64,000 bases of DNA from Legionellales bacterium (lineage in GTDB: Bacteria; Pseudomonadota; Gammaproteobacteria; Berkiellales; Berkiellaceae), in NCBI GenBank assembly GCA_002708265.1, contig PANA01000001.1, positions 124,001-188,000 on the forward strand, given 5' to 3'. Numbering within the stretch: position 1 is the first letter of the stretch; each line of letters starts with the position of its first letter. This document shows positions 52,424 to 62,793 of this stretch, piece by piece. Below the pieces are notes generated by a model. That model made no database searches and had not been told where the DNA came from. It saw only the letters and a list, made by a program, of their open reading frames with translations. The position numbers and the translations under genes were made by a program.

Positions 52424-54202
52424 TTAGCGAAACAGTCCGTTGGCTTTATCGAAGAGGTTTTCAAACTCTTCGATGGGGCTTTTTTTGGGCTCATTTTGTT
52501 CAGTCGTTGAATTCTCAGCAGGCAGTTTACCACCTTTGTTTAATTGCTCAAAAAGCCCCCTTTTAAATTGCTTTTTGAGCAAGGCTTTGAGGTAGGCCTG
52601 TAGATCGGGTTCAACTTTTATGTGCTCAGGTTTGCCGTAGAGACGAATTGCTAAGGGTAAGTCTTTGCTGATTTTAGGGGCTTGAGCCGCAAAAGTATAC
52701 TCAAGGCGAGATTGATTAAAATCATTGGCATTCAGCTGTAATGAGCCTCGCCCTTCTGCGGTATAAGCCTCGGCGGTTAATTTTAAGTCTTTATTGGTTA
52801 ACACACCATCAGCCATGGATACTGAGCCGGTTAGTGTGTCAAACAAAGTTTCATCCCCAACACCCGTATTGTCTTTTTGGTTCATTAAAGCGGTAAAGAG
52901 TTTCTGCAAGTCAAAACCGATGAGGCTGCCTTTTTCAGCCTCAAAGACCAGAGTTCCATTAATAGACTTTAGGCTGGCTTCTGGGTCTTTAAGCTGCTCT
53001 CCACTGAAGTCCATTTCTACCCCTGCGGTTCCAGATAATATTGAGGCAGGGAGTAGGGCCTGAGTGAGGGCTTCAGTGTTCACATCTTTCAGTGTGCCAG
53101 TAGCATGCCAGCTGAGTGCATTATTTGCCTCTAAAATCACTTGGGCAGCTAATGCGCCTTCATATACTGTGGCAGTGATGGGAAGAATGCGTATTTTTCC
53201 ATCCTGTGAGGCAACGGTTGCTTTGACTGATTCTATAGAAAGTTTTTGCCAAGTTAATTTAGGTGAGTCAAAACACCCCTTGGCCACCAGGCCAGACTTT
53301 CCTTGCATTATTGCGAGCTGAGCAGATACCGGGTTATCAAATAGCGTGCCTTCTAAATGGTTTAGTTCGAACTGCGTATTAGCAAGATCCATTTCAAGGT
53401 CGAAATTTATGCTGGTCTGATTGCTCACGTTAGTTGTTTGTGAAAATTGGGTCACGCCATTAAGAGAAAAACCGGATAAGGCATATTGCTGCTGAGAAGG
53501 ATACAAGGCGGTGTAACCATCAAAATTTAGGACGCCAGTTAAGTCTGGGGTCATAAAGTTGGTTTTTCCTCGCAGATAAAAAGGCGCGTCAAATTGGATA
53601 TCTTTACCAAAGAGAGCCAAATCATTCATTTGGTATTCTGTGTTTAAAAAGTGATCGGAATACTGAATAGAAACGCCTTCAATATCGAGACCTGAAATAG
53701 ATAAGGCGAGTGGTGAACGGGCTGCGGGCTTTGCGGTGGATACAACCATCACGTAAGGAGCTGCTAAAGAGGTATGAGTTGGGGTGGGTTTTCCAAACCC
53801 TTGCCAGTTTACTTCTCCTGTGGCTGAGCGCTCCAGAAACACTTGCCCTTGCTTTAATTCCAGTGTGCCTAAGGCAACTTGGCCAAATATGAGACGCGAC
53901 AGACGCAGCTCTAAAGCGGCAGATTCCAGTTGGGCAAAAGGTTTATTAGCAAAACCAGGGGCGTTACCGAGAGTGATTTTCTTAGCTTGTAGCCCAAAGG
54001 TCGGAAAGAAGCGCCAGTGAATGTCGCCTTCAATGGCAAAGGTGCGGCCGGTATGCTGATGGACAGATTTTGCGATCTCATCTTTGAAGTCATTCGGATC
54101 GATAACCGTCATCAGGACGATCATTGCTACTAGTAATATAACCACTACTATCGATGCGGCAACCAAAAGCAAACGCAAAAGCTTATTCATTGAACTGTCC
54201 AT
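52424..54202 (-). CDS. asmA: AsmA-family outer-membrane-biogenesis protein
   Basis: This 592-residue protein has an N-terminal membrane helix (LLRLLLVAASIVVVILLVAM), then DPNDFKDEIAKSVHQHTGRT and ALELRLSRLIFGQVALGTL, typical of AsmA, followed by repetitive beta-strand sequence. The C-terminal AsmA_2-type region around LNGTLVFEAEKGSLIGFDL is also present. AsmA-like proteins help move phospholipid to the outer membrane. asmA-mutY-yggX occurs in several gammaproteobacteria. The start may be ATG 54202 or 54190. The final 50 residues are charged and Glu/Pro rich. Confidence 0.9.
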   Translation of the reverse strand: MDSSMNKLLRLLLVAASIVVVILLVAMIVLMTVIDPNDFKDEIAKSVHQHTGRTFAIEGDIHWRFFPTFGLQAKKITLGNAPGFANKPFAQLESAALELRLSRLIFGQVALGTLELKQGQVFLERSATGEVNWQGFGKPTPTHTSLAAPYVMVVSTAKPAARSPLALSISGLDIEGVSIQYSDHFLNTEYQMNDLALFGKDIQFDAPFYLRGKTNFMTPDLTGVLNFDGYTALYPSQQQYALSGFSLNGVTQFSQTTNVSNQTSINFDLEMDLANTQFELNHLEGTLFDNPVSAQLAIMQGKSGLVAKGCFDSPKLTWQKLSIESVKATVASQDGKIRILPITATVYEGALAAQVILEANNALSWHATGTLKDVNTEALTQALLPASILSGTAGVEMDFSGEQLKDPEASLKSINGTLVFEAEKGSLIGFDLQKLFTALMNQKDNTGVGDETLFDTLTGSVSMADGVLTNKDLKLTAEAYTAEGRGSLQLNANDFNQSRLEYTFAAQAPKISKDLPLAIRLYGKPEHIKVEPDLQAYLKALLKKQFKRGLFEQLNKGGKLPAENSTTEQNEPKKSPIEEFENLFDKANGLFR

Positions 54203-54271
54203 GTTGCATTTAACTTTGATATGTTAACAACTGCGGACAAGCCAAGCTAGGCTTGTCTGTAGCAGTACGGG

Positions 54272-54769
54272 TTAGGCGAGCGTTCTATTGAGCTTGGGAC
54301 GAGTCAATTCAGAAGGTAAATCCTCTTGGACTAACGCTTCTCGGTGTTTTTGATTATACGTTTCAGCTTTTTGTAGCCGCTCATAAGCTCGATGGGTCTG
54401 GGCAATGGACTGGATTACTCCAAAAGGCCTTAGCCGGATAGGAGGCATCTCAGCAAGCAAGCCGGACGCTTGATTAATCGCTTTACTTAGGCTCGAAACT
54501 AAAAGATCTTTCTGGTCTAGAGTTGTTCGGATATCTTCTCGAGGATATACATTTGAGAAGCTTTGTCCCTGCACCTGGTGAGAGTATTCTTCTTGATTTG
54601 ATTCATTACTTAGCTCAAGAAGGCGCTCTTTTTCCAGTTTATGTTCAAGTGATACTGCGGCCCGGCCAATTCGATGAATCTTTAGGGATGGAGCATAACG
54701 CAGTAACTGTGCACTTTTGAGCTGTATTCTCATGTATGCACCTTTAACATCTTGGTTTAGTTCAAGCAT
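54272..54769 (-). CDS. Hypothetical helical protein
   Basis: This 165-residue protein has basic and charged helical sequence, including AVSLEHKLEKERLLELSNES and SLSKAINQASGLLAEMPPIR. It has no membrane segment or known motif. ATG 54733 (AGGTG upstream) is an alternative start to 54769. It is 69 nt upstream of asmA in the same orientation and divergent from trmB. No functional inference. Confidence 0.5.
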   Translation of the reverse strand: MLELNQDVKGAYMRIQLKSAQLLRYAPSLKIHRIGRAAVSLEHKLEKERLLELSNESNQEEYSHQVQGQSFSNVYPREDIRTTLDQKDLLVSSLSKAINQASGLLAEMPPIRLRPFGVIQSIAQTHRAYERLQKAETYNQKHREALVQEDLPSELTRPKLNRTLA

Positions 54770-54852
54770 TGTCCCGCCTTAAAAGTAATAAAGATAACTA
54801 ATTTTAACAAAATCCATTTTTTTGTACAAGTTTTCTATTACCATATATCCCC

Positions 54853-55503
54853 ATGATGAGAAGTATCCGCTCCTTTGTACCTCGGCAGGGCCGAATGACT
54901 ATTGCCCAAAAGTCAGCTTTTGATGCACATGCACGCATGTATCTTTTATCGGTGCCGATGATTTATGCTGATCCTTTCTTGGTGGACAAACCATTGGTTT
55001 TGGATATTAGCTTTGGGATGGGGGATGCCTTGTGGCAGATGGCCCAAGCACATCCGGAGTATCATTTCCTTGGCGCTGAGGTGCACCGACCCGGTATTGG
55101 AGCTCTGTTTAGACAAGTCGAAACCCTAGGCCTAACGAATGTTAGAGTCATTGAAGGGGATGTGAATGACTTCTTGGCGGGAATCAAGCATCCTTTGCTG
55201 CATCGCGTTAATATTTACTTCCCGGACCCATGGCAAAAAAAGCGTCATCATAAGCGTCGCTTAATACAGACAGGGTTTGTAGACAAACTATCTTCTTTAA
55301 TGGTGGCTCACGGGACTCTGCATATTGCTACCGATTGGGCAGATTACGCAGAGCATATCCAGTCAGTCATGTCCGAAAGAGAAGACTTCTCTCCACTTCT
55401 CAATGATGCAGTTATCCGACCTGAAACCAAGTTTGAACGTCGTGGTAAACGGTTGGGACATAAGATTACTGATTTTCGTTACCAACACCTAAAGACTAAA
55501 TAG
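54853..55503 (+). CDS. trmB: tRNA (guanine-N7)-methyltransferase TrmB
   Basis: In this 216-residue SAM methyltransferase, PLVLDISFGMGDALWQM is motif I (usually EIGxGxG), HFLGAEVHRPGIGAL follows, and VNIYFPDPWQKKRHHKRRL is the TrmB catalytic signature with the key Asp. It makes m7G46 in tRNA. It faces away from the asmA-mutY arm as in other gammaproteobacteria. No clear ribosome site at ATG 54853. Confidence 0.95.
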   Translation: MMRSIRSFVPRQGRMTIAQKSAFDAHARMYLLSVPMIYADPFLVDKPLVLDISFGMGDALWQMAQAHPEYHFLGAEVHRPGIGALFRQVETLGLTNVRVIEGDVNDFLAGIKHPLLHRVNIYFPDPWQKKRHHKRRLIQTGFVDKLSSLMVAHGTLHIATDWADYAEHIQSVMSEREDFSPLLNDAVIRPETKFERRGKRLGHKITDFRYQHLKTK

Positions 55504-55563
55504 CATCGTATCAGCTACACTTTCTAATATCCCCGGGAAAATAAGTAACTTGGCGTCAGTGTA

Positions 55564-57399
55564 ATGCTTCTATCAGGCCTAACTTTTGAAATGATGACAA
55601 TTTTTTCGTTAATTCTATTAACGGCGATTTTATTTGTTTCGGAAGTGGTGCGTATCGATATTGTTGCCAGCTGTATTTTGCTGCTTTTGGGGATGACCAA
55701 TTTGGTGCCCAAAGCGCAATTGTTTTCAGGTTTTTCCTCAGATGCAGTGATTTCTCTTATTGGTGTCATGATTGTTGGGGCTGGGCTTGAAAAAAGTGGG
55801 ATCATGCTCACCGTCGCACGCTGGATTGCAGTGTTAGGGGGCGATAGCGAGAAACGCATTCGTCTACTTTTGATGGGCTTTGGAGGCATCTTAGCAGGGA
55901 TTTTGCGAAGCGTTGGCTCAGTTGCTCTTTTTCTACCAGTTGTAACTCGTATTTCTAGACGCACCGGCCTATCAAAAGCTCAGTTTTTAATGCCATTGGG
56001 TTACTGCGCTATTTTAGGGAGCACCCTGACCATGGTAGGGACAGGGCCACTGATAATTTTGAATAGTGTGTTGGAGGTGCATTGGCGAGATATTATGGAT
56101 ACGCCAATAGAGCCTTTTGGCTTATTAGATGTTTTGCCAGTGGGCGTTGTTATGCTGATCGTCGGCATACTCTACTTTGGCTTATTCAGTCGCTTTTTCC
56201 TACCTAAAGTGAATGAAAAACCCTTTACGCCTGGTAGTAACACCGAACACTTTGTTAAAACCTACGATGTCGGAGGGGGCGCTTATGAGTTGCGTGTTTT
56301 ATCTAATAGCCCGCTGGTCGGAATGGAGCTGCGAGACGTAGAGGATATTTTAGACCCCTCGATAGCCGTTGTAGGATTAAAAATTGGAAACCAGTATTGG
56401 ATGCCGCCGCTGCGTGTAGATGTCATTCAATCCGGTATGGTCATTGCCGTGTTAGGGAATCGAGAACTCATTAATGACTTTGCACAAGCGCAAGGGCTCC
56501 GTCTTTCAAGCTGTCTTTCTGCCTTTATTGAGCGTTTAAATCCTGCTGTCTCAGGCCTGTGTGAGGTGGTGTTACCCCCTGGCTCTGATTTGATAGGAGA
56601 AGATTTCAGTACTTTGCATATGCGTAGAGAGCATGGCGTTCAAGTATTAGCAATAAATAGAGCCGGTAAAACCTACCGACAAGATGAGCTTAGCTCTTTA
56701 ACCTTAAAGCCTGGCGACACTTTGGGTATTTTTTGTGAGTGGGAAAGAATCATTGCCCTAGAAAAAGATCCTGATTTCGTGGTCGTTACGTCAGATTTTC
56801 CTCATGAATCATATCGACGTGATAAAGCAATCCCCGCATTAACGTGTTCTGTGCTAGGGATAGCGCTAGTGCTCGCCGGGGTTTTAGCATTGCCAATTGG
56901 ACTTTTATTGTCAGTGATGGGCATGGTATTTACAAAGGTACTGACGATTGATGAGGCTTATGCTGCGGTCAGCTGGCGGACGGTATTTTTATTTGCGGGT
57001 ATGCTGCCGCTTGGGATAGCCATGCAAGAAACCGGAGCAGATGCGTGGCTGATTAGTAAGTTAATGAATGGCATAGATGGTTTGTCTGTTACGGCTATAC
57101 TGGCCATTATTGCTGTGTTCACTAGTGTCTTAACTTTATTCTTGTCCAACGTTGGAGTGACTGTTTTACTGATTCCACTGGCGTTAAAGCTGGCGTTGTA
57201 TGTTGGAGGGGATCCGCGACTATTTGTGCTAACAGTTGCCATTGCGGCTTCAAACTCTTTTATCATTCCAACGCATCAAGCCAATGCCTTAATAGTTGGT
57301 CCGGGCCACTATAGCTCTAAAGATTTTTTACGAGCGGGCATTGGAATGACACTGCTGTACCTTTTGGTGATTTTGCTGGTCGTGCCTTATATCGTTTGA
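55564..57399 (+). CDS. SLC13-type ion/carboxylate transporter with RCK_C domains
   Basis: This 611-residue protein has membrane segments in residues 1-215, two RCK_C/TrkA_C regulatory modules (about 235-400; GAYELRVLSNSPLVGMELRD, then LCEVVLPPGSDLIGEDFSTL), and a second membrane block 420-611 with IPTHQANALIVGPGHY. This is the DASS/SLC13 plan (divalent anion, sulfate or dicarboxylate with sodium). Substrate is not evident. Its stop lies 2 nt from the stop of the 1553-residue gene on the other strand. Confidence 0.88.
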   Translation: MLLSGLTFEMMTIFSLILLTAILFVSEVVRIDIVASCILLLLGMTNLVPKAQLFSGFSSDAVISLIGVMIVGAGLEKSGIMLTVARWIAVLGGDSEKRIRLLLMGFGGILAGILRSVGSVALFLPVVTRISRRTGLSKAQFLMPLGYCAILGSTLTMVGTGPLIILNSVLEVHWRDIMDTPIEPFGLLDVLPVGVVMLIVGILYFGLFSRFFLPKVNEKPFTPGSNTEHFVKTYDVGGGAYELRVLSNSPLVGMELRDVEDILDPSIAVVGLKIGNQYWMPPLRVDVIQSGMVIAVLGNRELINDFAQAQGLRLSSCLSAFIERLNPAVSGLCEVVLPPGSDLIGEDFSTLHMRREHGVQVLAINRAGKTYRQDELSSLTLKPGDTLGIFCEWERIIALEKDPDFVVVTSDFPHESYRRDKAIPALTCSVLGIALVLAGVLALPIGLLLSVMGMVFTKVLTIDEAYAAVSWRTVFLFAGMLPLGIAMQETGADAWLISKLMNGIDGLSVTAILAIIAVFTSVLTLFLSNVGVTVLLIPLALKLALYVGGDPRLFVLTVAIAASNSFIIPTHQANALIVGPGHYSSKDFLRAGIGMTLLYLLVILLVVPYIV

Positions 57400-57401
57400 G
57401 T

Positions 57402-60400
57402 CTATGAAGGATTGCGTTTGGTAGCGGTAATTTTAATTTCCGTATCAGGCTTCACTTCTGCAAAAGGTGCATCAGGTTTTTTGTGACTTAATTTCAGCTT
57501 GTCTTTTTCAAGAGTCACATACTGATCGCCAACTTTGATATATCGGTTCGAAAACTCATGTGCTTGATTGTAGTCTTTATAATATTTGTTTAAAGCCTTC
57601 AGCAGACTAGATGAAAATTTAGGGCTAGCATCAAACTGTATATCAACACCAGCATCATAGCTTGCAAATGCCATAACCACAGCATCTTTAGCAAGCGCGT
57701 CTCTTGAGTTTTGGTCAGAGCGTGATCGAGGAACAAATCCGTTTTCAGTAGAGGACATACTTTTGATGGTGAGTCCACTGCCCGTGAATTCGCGCTCTTC
57801 ACCTGTTGCGTTGGTCACCTCTTTTGGTTTATTCATGGTAATCGCCGTATAGTGCTTAGTACCAATCAGGCGGCGACTTTGACGACCAATAATAATTGGA
57901 GCTGACGGATCTTCCGAGGAACTTTCTGCATGAAAAGTTGCGACCTTTCTTTGAGATAAATGAAAATTATTATATTTATTGACACCCTGCAGTACTTGTT
58001 GAAACTTTATGGGGTTTTCAGCTTTCAATGATAAGTGAGTGCACTCATCGACCCCGACTGACGAGACTCGTTGGCGCGATATAGCGGATTCTCTTGGAGG
58101 AAGCGCTGGAGCTCTTACCACGGTTTCTGGGGAAGTAGAGGGTGGGGGAGTGGTCATTGCCAAATCCTGCTCTCGAGGCGTTACGTGATCGGTGGTCGCC
58201 GAAGTAAACCTGTCAACGAGGGACGTAGAGACATGGTGAGGGGTTGGTTTTACTGTCACTGATGGTGATGTTATTACAGGTTCATCAAATTGTGGTCGTC
58301 TTATGTGGCCAGATTCATGACAGCGCTTTAGCTCATTAATACACTCAGTGGCGCCTAAGGGAGTTAAAACCTCCGTAGCGGCTTCTAATTGAGGCTTACT
58401 GCGACTAAGCATCTCAGATAGATTTTTGGCATGGACCCGATGGCTAGGAAATTGCATTAAATCTGTCAGTTGGTAATAGCCGTGGCTTTGGTGAGCGTTA
58501 CCTAGCTGAGCCTTTGAAAGTCCCTCTGGGGGGACACCAAAAATTTCAGAAGGGTGTAGATTATCCCAGATATCTTTATTTTTGGGCTTCTTAAGCATCG
58601 CCTCGGTTAAATCTATTAAAACCATGACACCAGATTGGTTCGCTTTATAAGCATAGATTTTCCAACCCATATGCGCTGCCATCAAGGTGCGTTGCTCGAT
58701 TAGAGAACGAGTCGAAGCGTGAGTTTTTCCTGTAATTGTGGGAAATTTATTTCTTAAAAATAACAAATCTTTTTCAGATTGATCTTTAGATAAAATTTCC
58801 CATTGGTTGTAAACTGAAAGGGCCACGGGTTGGTCCGCATAACCCACTGCGTCCGTTTTTAAAAGCACTGGCCGGCCTTCTTTATCTAATCGATATTTTC
58901 TAAGCTCATAGTCATATGAGGTAACATGATTATATTTATCATTTTCCCAATTGCGCATCAGTTTTTTTCGGTATCGATTGGATATTATTCGACCAATCCA
59001 TAAACCGCCGGCATCGAATTTTTTAAGTTCACGCTGAGGGTATGTCCAACCGCTGCTTTTAAGTGTTTTAACACCAAAACAGCGCATTTCACCAGCAGAC
59101 TTAACACGCTTTGAATCTTCTTTTGAAGTTACAACAAACAATGATACTGCATGGATGCCTTTATTCCCTGGAATTTTTCGTTGGCCAAGAGAAATTCTTT
59201 CACTGATAGTGGTAATTTCCTCATCGTCCAAAGAGGCACTCGAATCCTGTCGAGAGAGTTCTTCTCCCTTGCCTTTGACCGCCGCTCCTCGGGTTCGGGT
59301 AACCAGAGCTGCTGATTTGGTTTTGTACTCTGAAAAGGTTTGAGGACATATAAAGTTAGTGCCTTCTCCTGACAATATCGCTGCCTTAACCAGTAAGGAC
59401 TTCAGCTGGTTTTTGCGTCCTGAATACGTTTTGTCGATTCCTTTAACACCAGCATAATCGCGATCGCAAGTATGCCGAGCTAACATTAATCGAACTTTCG
59501 ATTGCTCTCGGTGGTCAGCGCCATCAACTCGAACATAGTATGATGTAAAGTCTCCTCTTTCGAGATTTTCGCCGGGCTCTACTTTAGTCCCCGATTCATC
59601 AATGTCTCTGAAATCCCCTCGAACCAGTGCGTTATGGATTCTTGAAACAGTTGATAATGAAATATGTGTTTTCCCAGTTGCCGACCCGCCTGGAATTTGG
59701 ATGTTAACGCGGCCCTTCGGCTTAACATCAGACTGAACGGCCAGCGTTGACTCAAGCAGAAGTGATAATCTATATAAAGGATCGTTGGCTTCTTCTTCTA
59801 AAGCCTGTTGATACATTCTAACACCAGCTTTCCCACCTAAAACATGCTCGGTTTGGGCAATGGAAAGATTGGGATCGTACATATGTAATGCTGATACCCA
59901 GGCATCTTCTACAAGATTCTGTTCCAGAAAAGTGACGACACTTTCTTTTCTTGAGAGTGGGTGAGCACCTGGAGCAGATGAAGCAGCGTTTTTCAGCAGC
60001 TTCAAACGTGTTGTAAAGTCCATGCGCTCCCACTGGTCACTTAAACGTTTTAAGAAGGAAGCATCGATAGGGTTTTCAGCAAGCTTTCTATCAATCTCAG
60101 CAGTGGTTATAGACCCTTTTAAAATTTCGTGGGCTAGCTCTTTTGGAACTTTACCATTTTTCCAAGAGCGTGGGTCTAAGAGTGGTAATTGGGCAAGCGC
60201 TTTCAGGGCATCCTTTCTGTTGTGCCTTTCGCTTGAAGAAGGACTCGCATTGGGTGATTTTCGGATAAGATTGATAAATTTATCTTTACTAGCAGTATAG
60301 CCATCAGTTTGTGTGTATGGAACCCGATCTTTGTCAGGAAGTGCCATATGCTCAGCAAACTTATTCCTGAAATAGTGTGGATCGCTCTCTAGTTTTTGCA

Positions 60401-62063
60401 AATCCTCTTCAGCAGCGGCAAGCTGAGCTTTTTTTGTAGCGGCTTCGAATTTAAGTCCGGGATGTGAACCAGTCATATCATTTTCAATGTCTGATATTAT
60501 TTCTTGAAGTCGTTCTCTTTCAGCTTCTTTTAAACCAAGAACGGTTTTTCCTTTTTTTGTTCTTGATTCATACCCTTTACGTTTCCCTTTTATCCATAGT
60601 TCAGCTGCTTGTCTTGAGTTAAATATCTTTTCTGCTATAGCAACAGCACGATCTTCTGGGGACTGATCGAAGGAGGCTTCTGTCGGTACAACATGTGGAG
60701 ATAAACGCTCGTCCTGCATAAGACCTGGTCGGTCATCAATACTAAACTTAATGCAACTAACGCTATCTTTAACGGCTTCAGTAGCAAGGCTTGCTTTATA
60801 CGAGTCTTTTAGCTCGGCTCTAAAAGTGGCAAGCGCATCAGTCGCCAGTTGACTGGCAAATCCAGCCCCTCTACAGCTGATCGCTAACTGCTCTGCCGCT
60901 AAATATTTAGGAGGGTCCCCTATTTTATCTAGCAGCGTTTTGGCATAGACAGACAACGCAATTTTTCTCATGCTTTCAGGCAAAGGTACCCCAGCCCGTA
61001 GTCCTTGAGACCCAGCTATGTAGTGCATTAAAAAGTGAAACCCTTTTCCAGTAGGGTCCAGGTACGCAATGACTGATTCGTTAAATATAGACTCTTTATC
61101 AAATATAAGTGATTGTTTATCGCTCGTATACGTTTCTAAGAGAGAATGCTTATCTTCATCACTTTTGTGTTTTATGCTCTGAGTGACTGCTTTTGCAAAA
61201 CATTGTTGATATATTTCTTCAAACGTCATGCTATTTAGACCAGCACCTGAAAAATGTGTAAGGCTTTTCGCTTTATCAAAAGCCGCGGAAACCATTGAGT
61301 CCATTTGCCTAGGAGAAGGGTGACGCGCTATGAACTCATTATAAGCAGGCGCAAGAAGTTTTTGATATTCCGCTTCACTTAACTCCCCTTCATGACTAAG
61401 TAGGCTTTGAACAGCCTTTTCATCCAGCATCTGTAGGTATTTTTTAAGATGAATAGTGGCTATGTTTTCTATGTGCCGCATTGCCTGTTCAGGAATGTCA
61501 ATGTCATTTAAGCCTAGCTGATGACGAATCATTTCCTCAAGACGGTCTTGAGTAGCCTTTTCAAACTTGCTTATAGCTTTTCTCGGTACTCTCTTCCTAA
61601 TAACACCACCACGATCTCTCTGCAAAGCGCCTTTTCCTGATAGGGCATCTGTGCGTGGTCTTTTAACCGTGGGGGGCGGTGGCTCAGGCGTATGATAGAT
61701 AGAGTTATATTTATCTGATATTTCAGGATCGCTTCTGACCCCTGATAATACCGCCTGAAGTAAACTGTGACTAAGCTTTGTATTCTGAGAAAGGATATCT
61801 TCATAAGCGCTTTCATTCAAAGCTCTTATTTTTTCAAACTTACTCAGTGCACTTCTAATAAACGAATTTTTTATAAAATCTTCATCTTCTGGATTCAATG
61901 GATAGTTTACATCAAAGTTTTGACGTATGATTTTTATCAATTGAGAAGCGTGTTCGTGAAATAAGTCACTTGCTTTTTTAACAGCAGCAAGATGCGCCTG
62001 TTCGCTTTCAGGCGCATATCCTTCAAATTGATGCTCTGGTTTAACGTAATTCGGTACTGGCAT
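57402..62063 (-). CDS. Giant 1553-residue P-loop protein, possible effector
   Basis: I do not recognise the whole protein. Residues 1-780 are mainly helical and charged, with a proline patch EPPPPTVKRPRTD near 125-140. A Walker A motif IQIPGGSATGKTHISLST lies at about 785-800, followed by YYVRVDGADHREQSKVRLML and CDRDYAGVKGID, suggesting a kinase or zeta-toxin-like domain. About 1265-1340 is a Pro/Thr-rich linker (TTPPPSTSPETV, PALPPRES). A C-terminal domain follows to 1553. There is no signal peptide or membrane helix. Size, linkers and single P-loop suit a translocated effector or large toxin; this is inference. AGGTGGGAA precedes the ATG. Confidence 0.55.
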   Translation of the reverse strand: MPVPNYVKPEHQFEGYAPESEQAHLAAVKKASDLFHEHASQLIKIIRQNFDVNYPLNPEDEDFIKNSFIRSALSKFEKIRALNESAYEDILSQNTKLSHSLLQAVLSGVRSDPEISDKYNSIYHTPEPPPPTVKRPRTDALSGKGALQRDRGGVIRKRVPRKAISKFEKATQDRLEEMIRHQLGLNDIDIPEQAMRHIENIATIHLKKYLQMLDEKAVQSLLSHEGELSEAEYQKLLAPAYNEFIARHPSPRQMDSMVSAAFDKAKSLTHFSGAGLNSMTFEEIYQQCFAKAVTQSIKHKSDEDKHSLLETYTSDKQSLIFDKESIFNESVIAYLDPTGKGFHFLMHYIAGSQGLRAGVPLPESMRKIALSVYAKTLLDKIGDPPKYLAAEQLAISCRGAGFASQLATDALATFRAELKDSYKASLATEAVKDSVSCIKFSIDDRPGLMQDERLSPHVVPTEASFDQSPEDRAVAIAEKIFNSRQAAELWIKGKRKGYESRTKKGKTVLGLKEAERERLQEIISDIENDMTGSHPGLKFEAATKKAQLAAAEEDLQKLESDPHYFRNKFAEHMALPDKDRVPYTQTDGYTASKDKFINLIRKSPNASPSSSERHNRKDALKALAQLPLLDPRSWKNGKVPKELAHEILKGSITTAEIDRKLAENPIDASFLKRLSDQWERMDFTTRLKLLKNAASSAPGAHPLSRKESVVTFLEQNLVEDAWVSALHMYDPNLSIAQTEHVLGGKAGVRMYQQALEEEANDPLYRLSLLLESTLAVQSDVKPKGRVNIQIPGGSATGKTHISLSTVSRIHNALVRGDFRDIDESGTKVEPGENLERGDFTSYYVRVDGADHREQSKVRLMLARHTCDRDYAGVKGIDKTYSGRKNQLKSLLVKAAILSGEGTNFICPQTFSEYKTKSAALVTRTRGAAVKGKGEELSRQDSSASLDDEEITTISERISLGQRKIPGNKGIHAVSLFVVTSKEDSKRVKSAGEMRCFGVKTLKSSGWTYPQRELKKFDAGGLWIGRIISNRYRKKLMRNWENDKYNHVTSYDYELRKYRLDKEGRPVLLKTDAVGYADQPVALSVYNQWEILSKDQSEKDLLFLRNKFPTITGKTHASTRSLIEQRTLMAAHMGWKIYAYKANQSGVMVLIDLTEAMLKKPKNKDIWDNLHPSEIFGVPPEGLSKAQLGNAHQSHGYYQLTDLMQFPSHRVHAKNLSEMLSRSKPQLEAATEVLTPLGATECINELKRCHESGHIRRPQFDEPVITSPSVTVKPTPHHVSTSLVDRFTSATTDHVTPREQDLAMTTPPPSTSPETVVRAPALPPRESAISRQRVSSVGVDECTHLSLKAENPIKFQQVLQGVNKYNNFHLSQRKVATFHAESSSEDPSAPIIIGRQSRRLIGTKHYTAITMNKPKEVTNATGEEREFTGSGLTIKSMSSTENGFVPRSRSDQNSRDALAKDAVVMAFASYDAGVDIQFDASPKFSSSLLKALNKYYKDYNQAHEFSNRYIKVGDQYVTLEKDKLKLSHKKPDAPFAEVKPDTEIKITATKRNPS

Positions 62064-62256
62064 TTCCCACCTAACGATTCACTAGTTTGCAGACGGGTCA
62101 ATCGCCTGCGACAAATATACTTATTTATCGGTGATTGAGTGAGAATCTTTAATGGGCGATAGAGATAAGCGGATATCCAAAGGGCTTAATATTCAAGGGG
62201 TTAGAATATAAGCACTAGATCACCAGAAAAAAACGTGAGTATTAGCACGAAAAAAA

Positions 62257-62781
62257 CTAGGCAAGGCGTTTTCTTATGCGTCTTTGGCGAACACGTAAAC
62301 GCTTTAGTGTTTCTAGAAATTGGGCTTGTTCTTTGTCTCTAAAAGCGCTTGTTGGAATCCACAGATATTGACGGGAAGCCGTCATAACGATGTATCCATT
62401 TTTCAAATGTAATACCAGAGTCAGCTTTTTAATGGGGGTTTGTCCAGAAAATTCACCACATTGCCAGGTTAGATCCTGTGAGGAAATCCGAACCGTCAAG
62501 GGATGTTTCACTAGAGGATGGTTCTTTAGTCGCTTACCAATAAGCCAACGATTGAAGCGTACACGATAAAACACCCACAGTAATATTAATCCTATCATCG
62601 CATATTCATTTGCGCCCAAACCAACTTCATACGCTTTTAGAGCATAAACAGTTAAAAGAACATAACCCATTAAATTAAAAGATTGGATCATAAACCGCAT
62701 AAAAGGTTTTTGTTCAATGAATAATACACAGGCTTCTTTAAGCGTTTCTAAGCGCGCAGTATATTGTAATACGATAGTCAT
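62257..62781 (-). CDS. YcxB-like membrane protein (paralogue 1)
   Basis: This 174-residue protein has two central membrane helices (MIQSFNLMGYVLLTVYAL and YAMIGLILLWVFY) and a C-terminal domain of YcxB type with LTVRISSQDLTWQCGEFSGQ and NGYIVMTASRQYLWIPTSAF. The RxYLWIPxxAF pattern is shared with the next gene. Function of the family is unknown. The C-terminus is very basic (RLRVRQRRIRKRL). Confidence 0.72.
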   Translation of the reverse strand: MTIVLQYTARLETLKEACVLFIEQKPFMRFMIQSFNLMGYVLLTVYALKAYEVGLGANEYAMIGLILLWVFYRVRFNRWLIGKRLKNHPLVKHPLTVRISSQDLTWQCGEFSGQTPIKKLTLVLHLKNGYIVMTASRQYLWIPTSAFRDKEQAQFLETLKRLRVRQRRIRKRLA

Positions 62782-62793
62782 TAGATAATCCTG

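Noticed and set aside
52419-52533. Longer MutY start at ATG 52533 or 52494
   Set aside because: It would overlap asmA by 71-110 nt, adds residues unlike MutY, and has no better ribosome site than GTG 52419; not fully excluded.
62186-62211. CTTAATATT repeat upstream of the giant gene, similar to a PmrA-type regulatory site
   Set aside because: The second half is degenerate (GTTAGAATAT) and the spacing does not match the direct-repeat form, so it is likely chance in AT-rich sequence.
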